A DNA stretch of 64,000 nt, taken from contig JBJEQJ010000020.1 in the NCBI GenBank assembly GCA_051881695.1, positions 248,001-312,000 of the forward strand, written 5' to 3'. Positions within the stretch are counted from its first letter, which is position 1. Each line of letters begins with the position of its first letter. The notes below the pieces were generated by a model. It had not been told where the DNA came from. It searched no databases and saw nothing but the letters and a program-made list of their open reading frames with translations. The stretch comes from CAYJFG01 sp051881695 (GTDB lineage: Bacteria > Bacillota > Clostridia > Oscillospirales > Acutalibacteraceae). Shown here piece after piece: positions 41,576 to 51,104 of the stretch. The translations under genes were made by a program, and so were the position numbers.

Positions 41576-42109
41576 ATGAAAAAAACAATTAATACAGCCA
41601 ACATAATCAAGGAAGTAAATACAAGTCAGTTTCTGCTTAACTGCAAACTGCCTCTGGGATATGTAAACGGTTATCCCATTATTCAGATCAGGAACGATCG
41701 TCTTTGTATGCTTATTCCCTACCTTAAATTCAAAACCACAGGAGAGGTTGACAAAACACTTGTATATCCCATCAGGTACACAGCAACTCTTTCTCTGCCC
41801 GACAAAAAGTTTATCGGTTTTGAGGATCTTGCCTTTAACCCTGCTTTCAGGAAGATTGACTTCAACAAGGCTATAGGGTTTTTCAGGCACGACAGCATAA
41901 AGCAGTACAGCAAGCCGGAATACAGAGAAAAAAGAGCGGAGCTTTTATCAATGTACGATAAGGCTGAAGGCGCAATACTTTACGGAGAGGAATACACAGA
42001 TGATGATTTTGAAAGCTTCCGTGAGTTGCTCAACATTATGCTTGAGCCGTCCCTGAAACCAATATACAAGGCTTTGGACGCTGATTTTTATAATACATAT
42101 TTTGAATAG
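41576..42109 (+). CDS. Conserved-looking protein of unknown function in the dynamin operon
   Basis: 177 aa, with AAGGAGG before the ATG, 14 nt after the protease gene. The N-terminal two thirds are mixed alpha/beta (SQFLLNCKLPLGYVNGYPII, LVYPIRYTATLSLPDKKFIG). The C-terminal third is helical (REKRAELLSMYDKAEGAILY) and ends in FYNTYFE. There is no membrane segment. I recognise no family. Its place between the protease and the first dynamin-like gene suggests a soluble adaptor or substrate, but that is only context. Confidence 0.8.
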   Translation: MKKTINTANIIKEVNTSQFLLNCKLPLGYVNGYPIIQIRNDRLCMLIPYLKFKTTGEVDKTLVYPIRYTATLSLPDKKFIGFEDLAFNPAFRKIDFNKAIGFFRHDSIKQYSKPEYREKRAELLSMYDKAEGAILYGEEYTDDDFESFRELLNIMLEPSLKPIYKALDADFYNTYFE

Positions 42110-42126
42110 TAACGGAGGATAAAACA

Positions 42127-44109
42127 ATGAGCGATAATAAAGTTGCCAACCCGAATTTTTTTAGGCGCACACAGCAAAAAACTGCGGAATCAAATGCAGC
42201 GGAAAAAACAGCAGATTCTCCGAAAGCTAAAACTGATACTGCGGCAGAAGTAAAGGCTGAATCCAAAACAGAACCGGAAAAAGTCATAGTTAAGGTTAAG
42301 CCTGTTGCTACCACACAGAATGATTCTTGTGAGCAGCCGATAGCTTCCCCGATAAGAATAGGCGGCAAGGTTACTGCAATTCTTAATGAGCTGACTGAAC
42401 TGCTTAACAAAACAGGTAAAAAATCTCTGCTTCCCGAGGTAGAAAAAATTAAGCGTGAGCTTGAACGCAAGAAGTTTACAATTGCCGTTGTCGGTGAATT
42501 CAGCAAGGGCAAAAGCACATTCATCAACAAGTTGCTTAACAGAGAATTTTTACCGACGGGTAATCTTCCGACAACAGCTATGCTTACAAAGATAAGATAC
42601 AATCCGAAGGAAATGCTTGTTCTTTTTGATTATAAGGGCAACAAAAAGAGAACTATGCCGTTGTCTGAAAAATCATGGGACGGTCTTACAGCCGATATGA
42701 ACGGTGCTGACCCCGAGGGCGTAGTACTTGCAGGCATAAATTCCCCGTGGCTCCGCGCAACCGGTATAGAGATTGAGGATACTCCCGGAGCAGGCGATCT
42801 CGAAGAAAAGCGTGCAAGAATTACGGGAGAAGCACTACAATGTGACGACGGCGCAATTATCACAATCAGCGCAACCGCCGCAATGAGTATGAGCGAAACG
42901 CTTTTTATTGAACAGCGTTTAATCTCTCCGAAAACACCGTATCTTATGGTGATAATCACAAAGCTTGACAGAGTTCCTCTTTCGGAAAGGGCAGGCATAA
43001 TAGAATATGTCAAAAGTAAGCTTAAGCAATGGAAACGTGAAATCCCTGTTTTTGTTCCGTACGATACAGAGATGCCTGACGACAGCTACAAGGATATTAT
43101 CGGTCTTGATAGCGTCAAGGCTGAAATTGAACGCTGGGTAAATGATCCACAGCGTATCAGCCTGACGGAGGAATGGATTGCACAGCGTATTTTATCCGTA
43201 ATGGATGCAGCTCTTGCTTCTTTGAAGGAGCAGAGACTGCTTATTCAGGCTGACGAGGATAAAAGAAACGAATTGATTGAACAAAAGAAGGTCAAGCTTT
43301 CAGGTGCATCGGTTGTGTGGGATAATTTACGTCTTGAAATGCTCAAAAGATGCAGTAATTGCTACACAAAACTGCTCGGAATTGTAGAAGATAATAAGAC
43401 GAAAATCACAGAGCGTCTGCAATATGAGGCTTCTCACGCAGGTAATCCCGAAAAATGGTGGAAGGAGGATTACCCGTACAGACTTAAGGTTGAGATTATG
43501 AATATGTCCACCGGTGTTGAAAACCTTGTTTCAAGAACAATAACGGAAGACATCAGATGGCTCAATATGTCACTGAATAATCAGTTTAAAACCCAGATAA
43601 TGCTTGAGCAAGACGACGCTGCCGAAGATGTAAGAAAGTCCTTTGACGATATTCAGTCCGGTGAACAGATAGAATTTGAGGACATAGGCAAAAAACGTAA
43701 TATGGTGAGAGTTGGTACTGCTGCATTAACGGTAGCCGGATATTGTGTGTCCTTTGCACTCGGAGCAATGCCGATTATCGCTTCCATTGGCATAGGAACG
43801 GGTAGCTCGATAATCACCGAAAAGATATTCAAGGGAAAAATTGAAAAACAGCAGGCTGTTCTTAAAGATGTAATAGCAAAAAATGTTCCCGAGGTTATTG
43901 ACAACGCTACAGCACAAACAGAGGAACGCATCAAGATGAAGTACGAGGAAATTATAGAATCCGCAAGAGAAAAAGAGGATTCCTGGATGGCAGCCCAGAA
44001 CGAAGCAATCGAAAACAGTGTCAAAATCACTGATTCAAAGGGCAAGGAAACTCTTGAAAATAATATTGCTGATTTTGAGCATTTATATGCCAGAATTCAA
44101 AAAGCATAA
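42127..44109 (+). CDS. Dynamin-like GTPase 1
   Basis: 660 aa. Residues 1-65 are a disordered Ala/Lys/Glu-rich tail. The GTPase domain has G1 GEFSKGKST (123-131), a Thr-containing G2 region (LPTTAMLTKI), G3 DTPG (218-221) and G4 TKLD (278-281). Helical stalk segments follow, with a hydrophobic hairpin at about 527-560 (RVGTAALTVAGYCVSFALGA) and a final coiled region. This is the bacterial dynamin-like layout: GTP-driven membrane binding, tethering or fusion. It is 17 nt after the preceding gene. Confidence 0.88.
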   Translation: MSDNKVANPNFFRRTQQKTAESNAAEKTADSPKAKTDTAAEVKAESKTEPEKVIVKVKPVATTQNDSCEQPIASPIRIGGKVTAILNELTELLNKTGKKSLLPEVEKIKRELERKKFTIAVVGEFSKGKSTFINKLLNREFLPTGNLPTTAMLTKIRYNPKEMLVLFDYKGNKKRTMPLSEKSWDGLTADMNGADPEGVVLAGINSPWLRATGIEIEDTPGAGDLEEKRARITGEALQCDDGAIITISATAAMSMSETLFIEQRLISPKTPYLMVIITKLDRVPLSERAGIIEYVKSKLKQWKREIPVFVPYDTEMPDDSYKDIIGLDSVKAEIERWVNDPQRISLTEEWIAQRILSVMDAALASLKEQRLLIQADEDKRNELIEQKKVKLSGASVVWDNLRLEMLKRCSNCYTKLLGIVEDNKTKITERLQYEASHAGNPEKWWKEDYPYRLKVEIMNMSTGVENLVSRTITEDIRWLNMSLNNQFKTQIMLEQDDAAEDVRKSFDDIQSGEQIEFEDIGKKRNMVRVGTAALTVAGYCVSFALGAMPIIASIGIGTGSSIITEKIFKGKIEKQQAVLKDVIAKNVPEVIDNATAQTEERIKMKYEEIIESAREKEDSWMAAQNEAIENSVKITDSKGKETLENNIADFEHLYARIQKA

Positions 44110-44136
44110 ACTTTAAAAAACGGAGGTACATAAAAA

Positions 44137-46179
44137 ATGAGTGCAAATCAAAATATGGGCGCACAGAATTACGAGCCATTTAAGAAAAAACAAATTCGTC
44201 TTGCTGAAATTACAAAGGCTTCAACCGAGGTTGTCAAGAAGCTGAATATGGATAATTATGCCGAAAATCTCAAGGCTCTTGAAGGCAAGATAAATAACGA
44301 CAGCTTTAAAATCCAGATTGTCGGAACCTTCAAAAACGGCAAAAGTACATTTATAAATTCATTTTTGGGAGAGGAAATTCTTCCTGCCTACACTCTGCCG
44401 TGTACAGCTGTTATCAACGAGGTTAAATACGGCGAAAAGAAGAGAGCTGTTTTGCACTTCTGCAATCCCATAACCGACGAAATGCGTATTACCGATGTAC
44501 CGGATCCGGCATTGGCACATATGAAAAAGTACAATATGAAGAACATTCCGCCGATGGAAATTCCCTATGACAAAATGGAAGACTATGTTGTTATTCCCGT
44601 GGGTAAGGATCAGGCGGAAGCAATCAAGGAAACTCCGTTTGAAAAGGTTGAGCTTTTCTGGCCTATGGATTTGCTCAAAAACGGTGTTGAAATCATCGAC
44701 ACGCCCGGTCTTAATGAAGCCGAGTCAAGAACAAAGGTAACAATGGAGTACCTCAGAAAAGCCGACGCCATAATTTTTCTTCTCGTTGCCGATAAGCTTT
44801 GCAGTCAGGACGAAATGGAGTTTGTGGAATATAACCTCAAGGGCAACGGCTTTGATAATCCGTTTTTTGTTATAAATAAATTCGACGTTGTCAGAGAAAG
44901 AGAAAGACCGACAATAAAAACATTTGCGCAGGGAAAGCTCAGCGGATACACAAATATGGGCAACAGCGGCTTTTTCTATGTATCTGCTCTTGACGCTCTT
45001 GACGGAAAGATTGACGGAAATGAACAGATGTACCGCTCATCGGGAATGCCCGAATTTGAAAGCCGCCTTTCCGAGTTCCTGACCAAAGAAAAGGGTATGT
45101 CAAAGCTTTCTCAGCCTGCAAAAGAAATAAAGCGGATTCTGAATACAGAGGCACTGGATAAGATTATACCTCAGCAGCGTGCTATGCTTGAATCCTCCCT
45201 TGATGACGTAAAGAAAAGATACGAAAACGTAAAGCCTAAGCTGAAGGATTTGCAGACAAAGAAAAACAATATCAAGGAGCGTCTTGAACAAAAAATAGAA
45301 ATGGCTATACCCGATATTAAGAAATGTGTTACCCAGAATATGAGCAACCTTATTTCAAGCATACCGGTCTGGTGTAATCAATGTGAGCCTAAAACCTCTA
45401 TCGGTTTAGGAACTAACGAAGAAAAGATAAAAAAAGCTGCTAAAGAAGTAGCTGCATACGCAAATGAAAAAATGGAAAAATATCAGCTTGATTGGAAAAA
45501 CAACACTCTTACTCCTTTGATTGATGAAAAAGTCAAAGAGGTTTTCGGTTCGATTGAATCTGATGTAGCAAAATTCTTTGGGGAAATCGACAGTATTCAG
45601 GTTGAGGTTTCCGGTCAGAAAAACATTAAATCAAGCGATGTTCCCACCTGGCAGCGTGTTGCAAGCGTTGTGGGGGGACTGGCAATCGGAAACTTAGGGT
45701 TAGCTGTATCCGGAGGAGTAAACGGATTAAGCAAGGACCTTGCCAAAACTATTGGACTTCAGGCAGGCGCCGGTGCCATTCTCGGACTTCTCGGTTTGAT
45801 TAATCCCGCCACCATTTTAGGAGTATGGCTGTTAGGTGGCGCATTCGGCATATTTAAGGGTAACAAAAATGCAATGATAAAAATAAAAAGCTCCGTATCC
45901 GATGAAATGATCAAGCAGCTTAATTCACATAAAGAAGAAAACATAAACTCTGTAATTTCCGCAGCGTCTAAAGCATTTGAGGAGCTTGCCGAAACAGTAA
46001 CAAGCGCTGTTGACATTGAAATCAAAGAGATAGAAAAGCAGATTCAGACCGTAATGAATGAGCTGCAAAAAGGTCAGAGCAACGTTGACGCTAAAAAAGC
46101 GGAGCTTAATGCATGTGAAAAAGAGGTTAAGCGCCTTATTTCCGAAACCGATAACTTCGTAATGGATTTGTTGGGTTGA
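44137..46179 (+). CDS. Dynamin-like GTPase 2
   Basis: 680 aa. G1 is GTFKNGKST (63-71), G3 DTPG (188-191) and G4 NKFD (247-250). The protein then has long amphipathic helices (340-500), a hydrophobic hairpin (about 508-572, GGLAIGNLGLAVSGGVNG, GAGAILGLLGLINPATILG) and a C-terminal coiled coil (about 610-680). A 337-bp part of the gene, covering the region just after G3 through G4, is identical in sequence to the next gene. Dynamin pairs in cyanobacteria and Bacillus act in trans, so GTPase 1, 2 and the fused protein may hetero-oligomerise. Confidence 0.88.
   Translation: MSANQNMGAQNYEPFKKKQIRLAEITKASTEVVKKLNMDNYAENLKALEGKINNDSFKIQIVGTFKNGKSTFINSFLGEEILPAYTLPCTAVINEVKYGEKKRAVLHFCNPITDEMRITDVPDPALAHMKKYNMKNIPPMEIPYDKMEDYVVIPVGKDQAEAIKETPFEKVELFWPMDLLKNGVEIIDTPGLNEAESRTKVTMEYLRKADAIIFLLVADKLCSQDEMEFVEYNLKGNGFDNPFFVINKFDVVRERERPTIKTFAQGKLSGYTNMGNSGFFYVSALDALDGKIDGNEQMYRSSGMPEFESRLSEFLTKEKGMSKLSQPAKEIKRILNTEALDKIIPQQRAMLESSLDDVKKRYENVKPKLKDLQTKKNNIKERLEQKIEMAIPDIKKCVTQNMSNLISSIPVWCNQCEPKTSIGLGTNEEKIKKAAKEVAAYANEKMEKYQLDWKNNTLTPLIDEKVKEVFGSIESDVAKFFGEIDSIQVEVSGQKNIKSSDVPTWQRVASVVGGLAIGNLGLAVSGGVNGLSKDLAKTIGLQAGAGAILGLLGLINPATILGVWLLGGAFGIFKGNKNAMIKIKSSVSDEMIKQLNSHKEENINSVISAASKAFEELAETVTSAVDIEIKEIEKQIQTVMNELQKGQSNVDAKKAELNACEKEVKRLISETDNFVMDLLG
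44725..45061 (+). repeat. 337-bp identical tract, copy A
   Basis: Base-for-base identical to 46800-47136. It encodes the segment from SRTKVTMEYL just after G3 to the end of GMPEFE. On both sides the two genes drop to ordinary paralogue divergence, including at synonymous sites. Confidence 0.9.
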
Positions 46180-46190
46180 TTGATACTTTT

Positions 46191-46225
46191 CGTACTGCCG
46201 TGCTATAGCTTTGCACGGCAGTACG
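46191..46225 (+). repeat. 13-bp perfect hairpin between GTPase 2 and GTPase 3/4
   Basis: CGTACTGCCGTGC (46191-46203) pairs with GCACGGCAGTACG (46213-46225) with a 9-nt loop and no T-run. It lies 11 bp after the stop and 22 bp before the next ATG; perhaps an mRNA stability or attenuation element. Confidence 0.75.
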
Positions 46226-46247
46226 CCGCATAAGTTAGGAGGGAAAA

Positions 46248-49200
46248 ATGAGAGTCAGTCAAAATAGCGGCTCAAAATATAACGAGTCCTTTAAGGAAAA
46301 ACAAATTCTAATGGCCGGATTTGCAGGAGCGTTAAACGAGATACTCAAGTCTGCTGAATGTAAAATGAATAATGACACCTATAGAATACTGATAGCAGGT
46401 AGATATTGTACCGGCAAGAGTACCTTTATAAATTCTTTGTTGGGAGAGAAGGTTCTGCCAACCTACACCTTGCCGTATACTGCTGTTATTAACGAGGTTA
46501 AATACGGTGAAAAAAAGCGCGCTGTTTTGCACTTCTGCAACCCCATAACAGAAGAAATGAGGATTTCCGACTTACCGGCTCCTGTACTTGCTCATATGAA
46601 TAAGTACAATATGAAAAATATTCCGCCAATGGAAATTCCCTACGACAAAATGTACGAGTATGTGGTTATTTCCATAGGCAAGGATCTGGCAGAAGCGTTT
46701 AAGGAACCTCCGTTTGAAAAGGTGGAGCTGTTTTGGCCTATGGATTTGCTCAAAAACGGTGTTGAAATCATCGACTCGCCCGGTCTTAACGAGGCTGAAT
46801 CAAGAACAAAGGTAACAATGGAGTACCTCAGAAAAGCCGACGCCATAATTTTTCTTCTCGTTGCCGATAAGCTTTGCAGTCAGGACGAAATGGAGTTTGT
46901 GGAATATAACCTCAAGGGCAACGGCTTTGATAATCCGTTTTTTGTTATAAATAAATTCGACGTTGTCAGAGAAAGAGAAAGACCGACAATAAAAACATTT
47001 GCGCAGGGAAAGCTCAGCGGATACACAAATATGGGCAACAGCGGCTTTTTCTATGTATCTGCTCTTGACGCTCTTGACGGAAAGATTGACGGAAATGAAC
47101 AGATGTACCGCTCATCGGGAATGCCCGAATTTGAAAAGTGCCTTTCCGAGTTTTTGAACAAAGAGCTTCCTAAACAAAACTCTATGCTTAATTCTTCGCC
47201 TGATGAAGTAAAGAAAAAGTACGAAACGATAAAGCCAAAGCTTGACAATCTGCAAAGAAAAAAAGAAAACCTAAAGCTTAAGCTGCAAAACAAAGAGCAG
47301 ATGGCTTTGTCTGATATAGAAAAATGCGCTGTTCAGAATATGAGCAACCTTATTTCAAGCATTCCCGGCTGGTGCAGACAGGCACAGCCTAAAACGAATT
47401 TAGGCTTGGGTTGGAATAATGAAAAGGTAAAAAAGGTGGCTGAGGAAATCGCCGAGATTACCAATGACAAGCTGGAGAAATCCCAGCTTGACTGGAAAAA
47501 CAAAACTCTTTTACCGCTTATTGAGACGAAAATTAACGAGGTATTCGGCTCGGTTGAATCGGATGCAGCAAAATTTTTCGAGGAAATAGACAAGATTCAG
47601 GCTGATATTACCGACAGTGAGCTTAAAGCGAATGATGTAAAAACCTGGCAGCGTATAATTGGAACTGCAGGAGGACTCAAAATAGGCGATGCCGATTTGT
47701 CAGCCACCGCAGACATAAACGAATTAAGTAAGGAACTGGCAAAAGAACTGGGCTCTGAGATAGGCGCAGGCTTTGTTCTCAGCTTATTGGGATTATTTAA
47801 TCCCGTTACCATTGTTTTAACACTTCTCGCAGCAGGTTTGTTTAATATGTGGAAAGGTCACAGCAACGCGGATGATAAAATCAAAACCTCTGTTTCCGAG
47901 CAAATGGTCGCTTCTCTTACATCAAAAAGGGATGAATTTGTTAATAATATAACCGACAATGTAAAGGCTGCATTTGATAAGCTCACAGACACCGTAATTG
48001 AAGCTGTTGACATTGAAATCAAAAAATTTGATAAGTGCAATTCCAAGTTTTTGAACAAAGAAATGAGCATAAAACCACAAAAGAGGAAGGAAATGAACAA
48101 TATGAACAGGACAACAAACAATAACAGCGTCATAGATCTTGATGAATATATCGGCTTAGCTAAAGAAATCATCAATCGCTATGAGTGGAATCCCGAAGAG
48201 GAAAATAACCTCAGAAAAAGACTTAGCATAATTGAGGAAAAGCATAACGACAAAAAGCTTAACTTAAGTATAATAGGTGAATTTTCGGTGGGCAAAAGTA
48301 CCTTTATTAACGCACTCTTAAGACAGGAACTGTTGTCATCGGGTATTATTCAGGGTACTACAACAGTGCCGACGATTATAGAATCCTCAAATGACTGCTC
48401 AATAGTGCTTACATCTAAGAAAAAAAGAACCGACAGACGCTATTACAAAAATATCAAAAGTATGAGCAATGCACTTGCCGAAGCAACCTCATCCTCGGAA
48501 AGCACAAAGAACCTCGACAAAATTTCTGTGTATATGCCGGCGAAGAGTGATGTTTTTAAAGAAATCAGAATCATTGATACACCCGGCACAAATTCCACCG
48601 AGGCTTGGCATACCGAAACTACAGAGCGGGCAATCAGGGAGTTGTCGGATGCGTCAATCGTTCTGATAGATGCAAATAAGATACTTCCAGAAACGCAGAT
48701 TGCTTTCATAAGGAATAACCTTGAGGACGTTATACATCAATGTATTTTTGTATTAACAAAAATTGATTTGGTTCGTCCGAGAGAGCGCAATATGGTAATA
48801 GAAGCCGTAAAGCAAAAGCTATCTTATCTGTTCAATATTGACAACCCCTTTGTAATACCGTATTCGTCCTTACATGTGCTTGAAAACAGCGGAGTTAATA
48901 TTGACTTAGGCAGCCGTTTTGCAAAGGATGAACAGCTGCTTGAAATGTCGTTTGAGAATGAAGCAGCTCTCTATGAAGAAATTTCAGCTAAAAAAGCAGT
49001 TGCACAGAGCAAAAAGCTTATATCACTGCTTGAAGAAATGTATACAAGCTTAGGCGAAAAAATTGACGGGGTTTCAAAGGATTACGAGGAAGAGCGCAAG
49101 ATTATTGAGCGTACAAAAAGCGTTGACTTAAATAAATTCGTAAATTCTCAGATTGATGTCAGAACAAAGCCTCTGAAAAGCAAGGGCGAAGAGATTAAAT

Positions 49201-49997
49201 GCAATATTCTTGCCGCAACAGATAAAGCTATCGAAGACGGTAAAAACGGAATTTACTGGGAAATTAACTCTTGCAAAACGGTTGACGCAGTAAAAAGCTA
49301 TCTTGACAATCGTTTCAGCGAGGATTGCAGTTCCTGCGGTAAAAGAATCCTCAACAAAACCTATGAAGATGAGCTAAAAGCACTTGATGACGAGTTAATA
49401 TCTCAGATTGAGCATTTTAATAGTGATTTTAAAAAGAATTACGAAAATCTCGGCTTACTTGCCATGAAAGAACAGAAGGTATCATTAAGCAGTAATTTGG
49501 CAAAAACCAAAATCTCCGGTGCGTCCGCAAGCAACGTCAGCATAACCGTTTCCAAATTATCATCCGACAGAAACAAAAAGCTCGGAGGAGGAGCGGCGGC
49601 AGGGGCGGCTATAGGAACGGCTATATTACCCGGCGCGGGAACAATTGCGGGAGCGTTTCTCGGCGCTATAGGCGGCTGGCTTTTCGCGCCCGATCTGTCA
49701 AATATAAAGGCAAAGGCAAAAGAGGATATCAAAGGTCCTATGGACAATTATTTTGAAAATGTAAAAAAAGCTATAGTGGGGGCTGTTAACGACTATATCT
49801 GCGATACGTCTGATATTTTCAGAAACGAGGCTCAAAGGTATCTTTCAGAGTACAACGCTTTTGTGAATGAAAAAATTAAGGAAAACAACAGGCAAAAGGA
49901 AGAAATAGACCGAAAGCTGAAAACAGTCTACTCAGATAGAAACAGAATAAATACTGCCAAAAATAAATTATCGGCAGCAAAAGAACAGCTCAAATAA
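46248..49997 (+). CDS. Tandem double dynamin-like GTPase (3 and 4 fused)
   Basis: 1249 aa with two complete GTPase domains. The first has G1 GRYCTGKST (51-59), G3 DSPG (176-179, Ser for the usual Thr) and G4 NKFD (235-238), a stalk and hydrophobic hairpin (~490-535). Its C-terminal coiled tail is lost compared with GTPase 2. The second begins near Met616 and has GEFSVGKST (677-685), DTPG (777-780), TKID (837-840) and a Gly/Ala-rich hydrophobic hairpin (GGGAAAGAAIGTAILPGAGT, ~1120-1145). An in-frame ATG at 48093 has GAGGAAGG just upstream, so the second half may also be made separately. Fusion by loss of a stop is the simplest explanation. Confidence 0.87.
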   Translation: MRVSQNSGSKYNESFKEKQILMAGFAGALNEILKSAECKMNNDTYRILIAGRYCTGKSTFINSLLGEKVLPTYTLPYTAVINEVKYGEKKRAVLHFCNPITEEMRISDLPAPVLAHMNKYNMKNIPPMEIPYDKMYEYVVISIGKDLAEAFKEPPFEKVELFWPMDLLKNGVEIIDSPGLNEAESRTKVTMEYLRKADAIIFLLVADKLCSQDEMEFVEYNLKGNGFDNPFFVINKFDVVRERERPTIKTFAQGKLSGYTNMGNSGFFYVSALDALDGKIDGNEQMYRSSGMPEFEKCLSEFLNKELPKQNSMLNSSPDEVKKKYETIKPKLDNLQRKKENLKLKLQNKEQMALSDIEKCAVQNMSNLISSIPGWCRQAQPKTNLGLGWNNEKVKKVAEEIAEITNDKLEKSQLDWKNKTLLPLIETKINEVFGSVESDAAKFFEEIDKIQADITDSELKANDVKTWQRIIGTAGGLKIGDADLSATADINELSKELAKELGSEIGAGFVLSLLGLFNPVTIVLTLLAAGLFNMWKGHSNADDKIKTSVSEQMVASLTSKRDEFVNNITDNVKAAFDKLTDTVIEAVDIEIKKFDKCNSKFLNKEMSIKPQKRKEMNNMNRTTNNNSVIDLDEYIGLAKEIINRYEWNPEEENNLRKRLSIIEEKHNDKKLNLSIIGEFSVGKSTFINALLRQELLSSGIIQGTTTVPTIIESSNDCSIVLTSKKKRTDRRYYKNIKSMSNALAEATSSSESTKNLDKISVYMPAKSDVFKEIRIIDTPGTNSTEAWHTETTERAIRELSDASIVLIDANKILPETQIAFIRNNLEDVIHQCIFVLTKIDLVRPRERNMVIEAVKQKLSYLFNIDNPFVIPYSSLHVLENSGVNIDLGSRFAKDEQLLEMSFENEAALYEEISAKKAVAQSKKLISLLEEMYTSLGEKIDGVSKDYEEERKIIERTKSVDLNKFVNSQIDVRTKPLKSKGEEIKCNILAATDKAIEDGKNGIYWEINSCKTVDAVKSYLDNRFSEDCSSCGKRILNKTYEDELKALDDELISQIEHFNSDFKKNYENLGLLAMKEQKVSLSSNLAKTKISGASASNVSITVSKLSSDRNKKLGGGAAAGAAIGTAILPGAGTIAGAFLGAIGGWLFAPDLSNIKAKAKEDIKGPMDNYFENVKKAIVGAVNDYICDTSDIFRNEAQRYLSEYNAFVNEKIKENNRQKEEIDRKLKTVYSDRNRINTAKNKLSAAKEQLK
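46800..47136 (+). repeat. 337-bp identical tract, copy B
   Basis: Identical to 44725-45061. After it, this gene lacks about 30 residues that GTPase 2 has (the KEKGMSKLSQPAKEIKRIL region). A 30-bp relative of the sequence at that deletion (AGTGC..TTCC.AGTTTTTGAAC, 47138) recurs at the fusion point, 48036. Confidence 0.9.
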
Positions 49998-50014
49998 CTA
50001 ACGGAGGAATAATT

Positions 50015-50536
50015 ATGAGCAATATTTCAGAATTTGAAGGCTACTGGGACAGGTTTACCGACAGACTCAGAGGCACATTGATGAATGAATCAAAAAAGCA
50101 GACAATCTCATACAGCGTAGCGAGCATACTCCTCAGCGATGCGCTGATGTCATGGAGCTTATCCTATGACGATTGCGGAGCGTGGCTTTTGAGGTTAAAA
50201 TCCGAAGACCCTCGGAAGGGTGAATTGGTATCTCGTATTTTATCCAACGATATAAAATTCACAGAAATTGAGCCTAAAAAAGCAATGCCACCTGCCGCAA
50301 AAGTAATTGCACCTGCCGCCGGAGCGGCATTAGGCTTTGGTATCTCTCACGCACTCGGCGCAGGGGTATTAGTTCAGCTTATTTCCACGGTTCTGCCTGC
50401 CACACTTATCTATCCGGCAACAAATTCCGTGGACAAAATGATGACTGAAAACAACAAGTCCGCCCTTATTGACGATTATATGGCTCAGCTTGAAAAGTAC
50501 AAGAGGAGCGTAGTATCCGTACTCAGCGACTGCTAA
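50015..50536 (+). CDS. Small protein with hydrophobic hairpin, end of dynamin operon
   Basis: 173 aa; ACGGAGGA precedes the ATG, 17 nt after the fused GTPase gene. Residues 1-90 are helical and charged (YWDRFTDRLRGTLMNESKK). Residues 92-135 form a Gly/Ala-rich hydrophobic hairpin (AAKVIAPAAGAALGFGISHA, then AGVLVQLISTVLPATLIY), similar to the membrane-inserting paddles of the GTPases. The C-terminus is charged. It is probably a membrane partner of the dynamin-like proteins. No known family. Confidence 0.8.
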   Translation: MSNISEFEGYWDRFTDRLRGTLMNESKKQTISYSVASILLSDALMSWSLSYDDCGAWLLRLKSEDPRKGELVSRILSNDIKFTEIEPKKAMPPAAKVIAPAAGAALGFGISHALGAGVLVQLISTVLPATLIYPATNSVDKMMTENNKSALIDDYMAQLEKYKRSVVSVLSDC

Positions 50537-50676
50537 AAAATAAAAGGCGGGAATAGAGTGTGCCTGCCGTAGTATGATTATCATAGAAATAATAGCCTTA
50601 ATTTACCGATACAAAAAGAAGCATTAAGAAGCCGATAACAGCTGAAAATTAAGGAAAGACTGTAGAGGTAAAAATT

Positions 50677-51059
50677 ATGACCGAACAAAAGAGAATTGAA
50701 AACAATCGCAGTTTCATCAAACGCTGCATCGGGCGTCTTATAAATTATATCAAAACTGAGTTGCCCGAAAAGGGTACGTTTACTACGCATATTCTTTGCT
50801 ATGATGAGCCGGTCAGTAAAAACGAGATGAGAATGGCAATAATGCCCGATTCGCTTGATGTTGAAAGCTCACGTAGACTGAAGCTTGCCGTGGCTGTGGG
50901 CGATTCGGGCTATCAGGTTTAAAACTATATGAAAAAGGCTCAAACAGCGAAATCATCGAGTATCTTCAGCAGGAAAATACGGCTGAGATTTTCCTCTAAA
51001 GGCTTATGCAGCTTGACAAAGAAGCCGAGGATAAAAAAGGCGAATACCCGTTTTATTAA
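50677..51059 (+). pseudogene. Frameshifted gene of unknown family
   Basis: The frame from ATG 50677 gives 81 aa (RSFIKRCIGRLINYIKTELP, YDEPVSKNEMRMAIMPDS) and stops at 50922. The following bases, in another frame, encode LYEKGSNSEIIEYLQQENTA and, after one in-frame TAA, a tail ending DKEAEDKKGEYPFY at 51059. A one-base shift at a T3-A4 run plus one stop would restore a protein of ~125 aa. A relic of the same C-terminus (GEYPFY) occurs at 52318-52398, so this was a small family here. Confidence 0.65.
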
Positions 51060-51104
51060 AAATCTATAACAATTATTAAGGAGTAAAAATTATGAGCAAG
51101 AATT
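51042..51104 (+). repeat. 63-bp exact direct repeat, copy A (end of dead gene plus translation start)
   Basis: Identical to 52381-52443. It spans the last codons of the decayed gene, the ribosome site AAGGAG and the first five codons (MSKN..) of the next gene. Confidence 0.92.

Noticed and set aside
46248..48092. GTPase 3 as inactive because of DSPG
   Set aside because: Ser can replace Thr at G3 in dynamin-like proteins and G1 and G4 are intact, so I do not call it dead.
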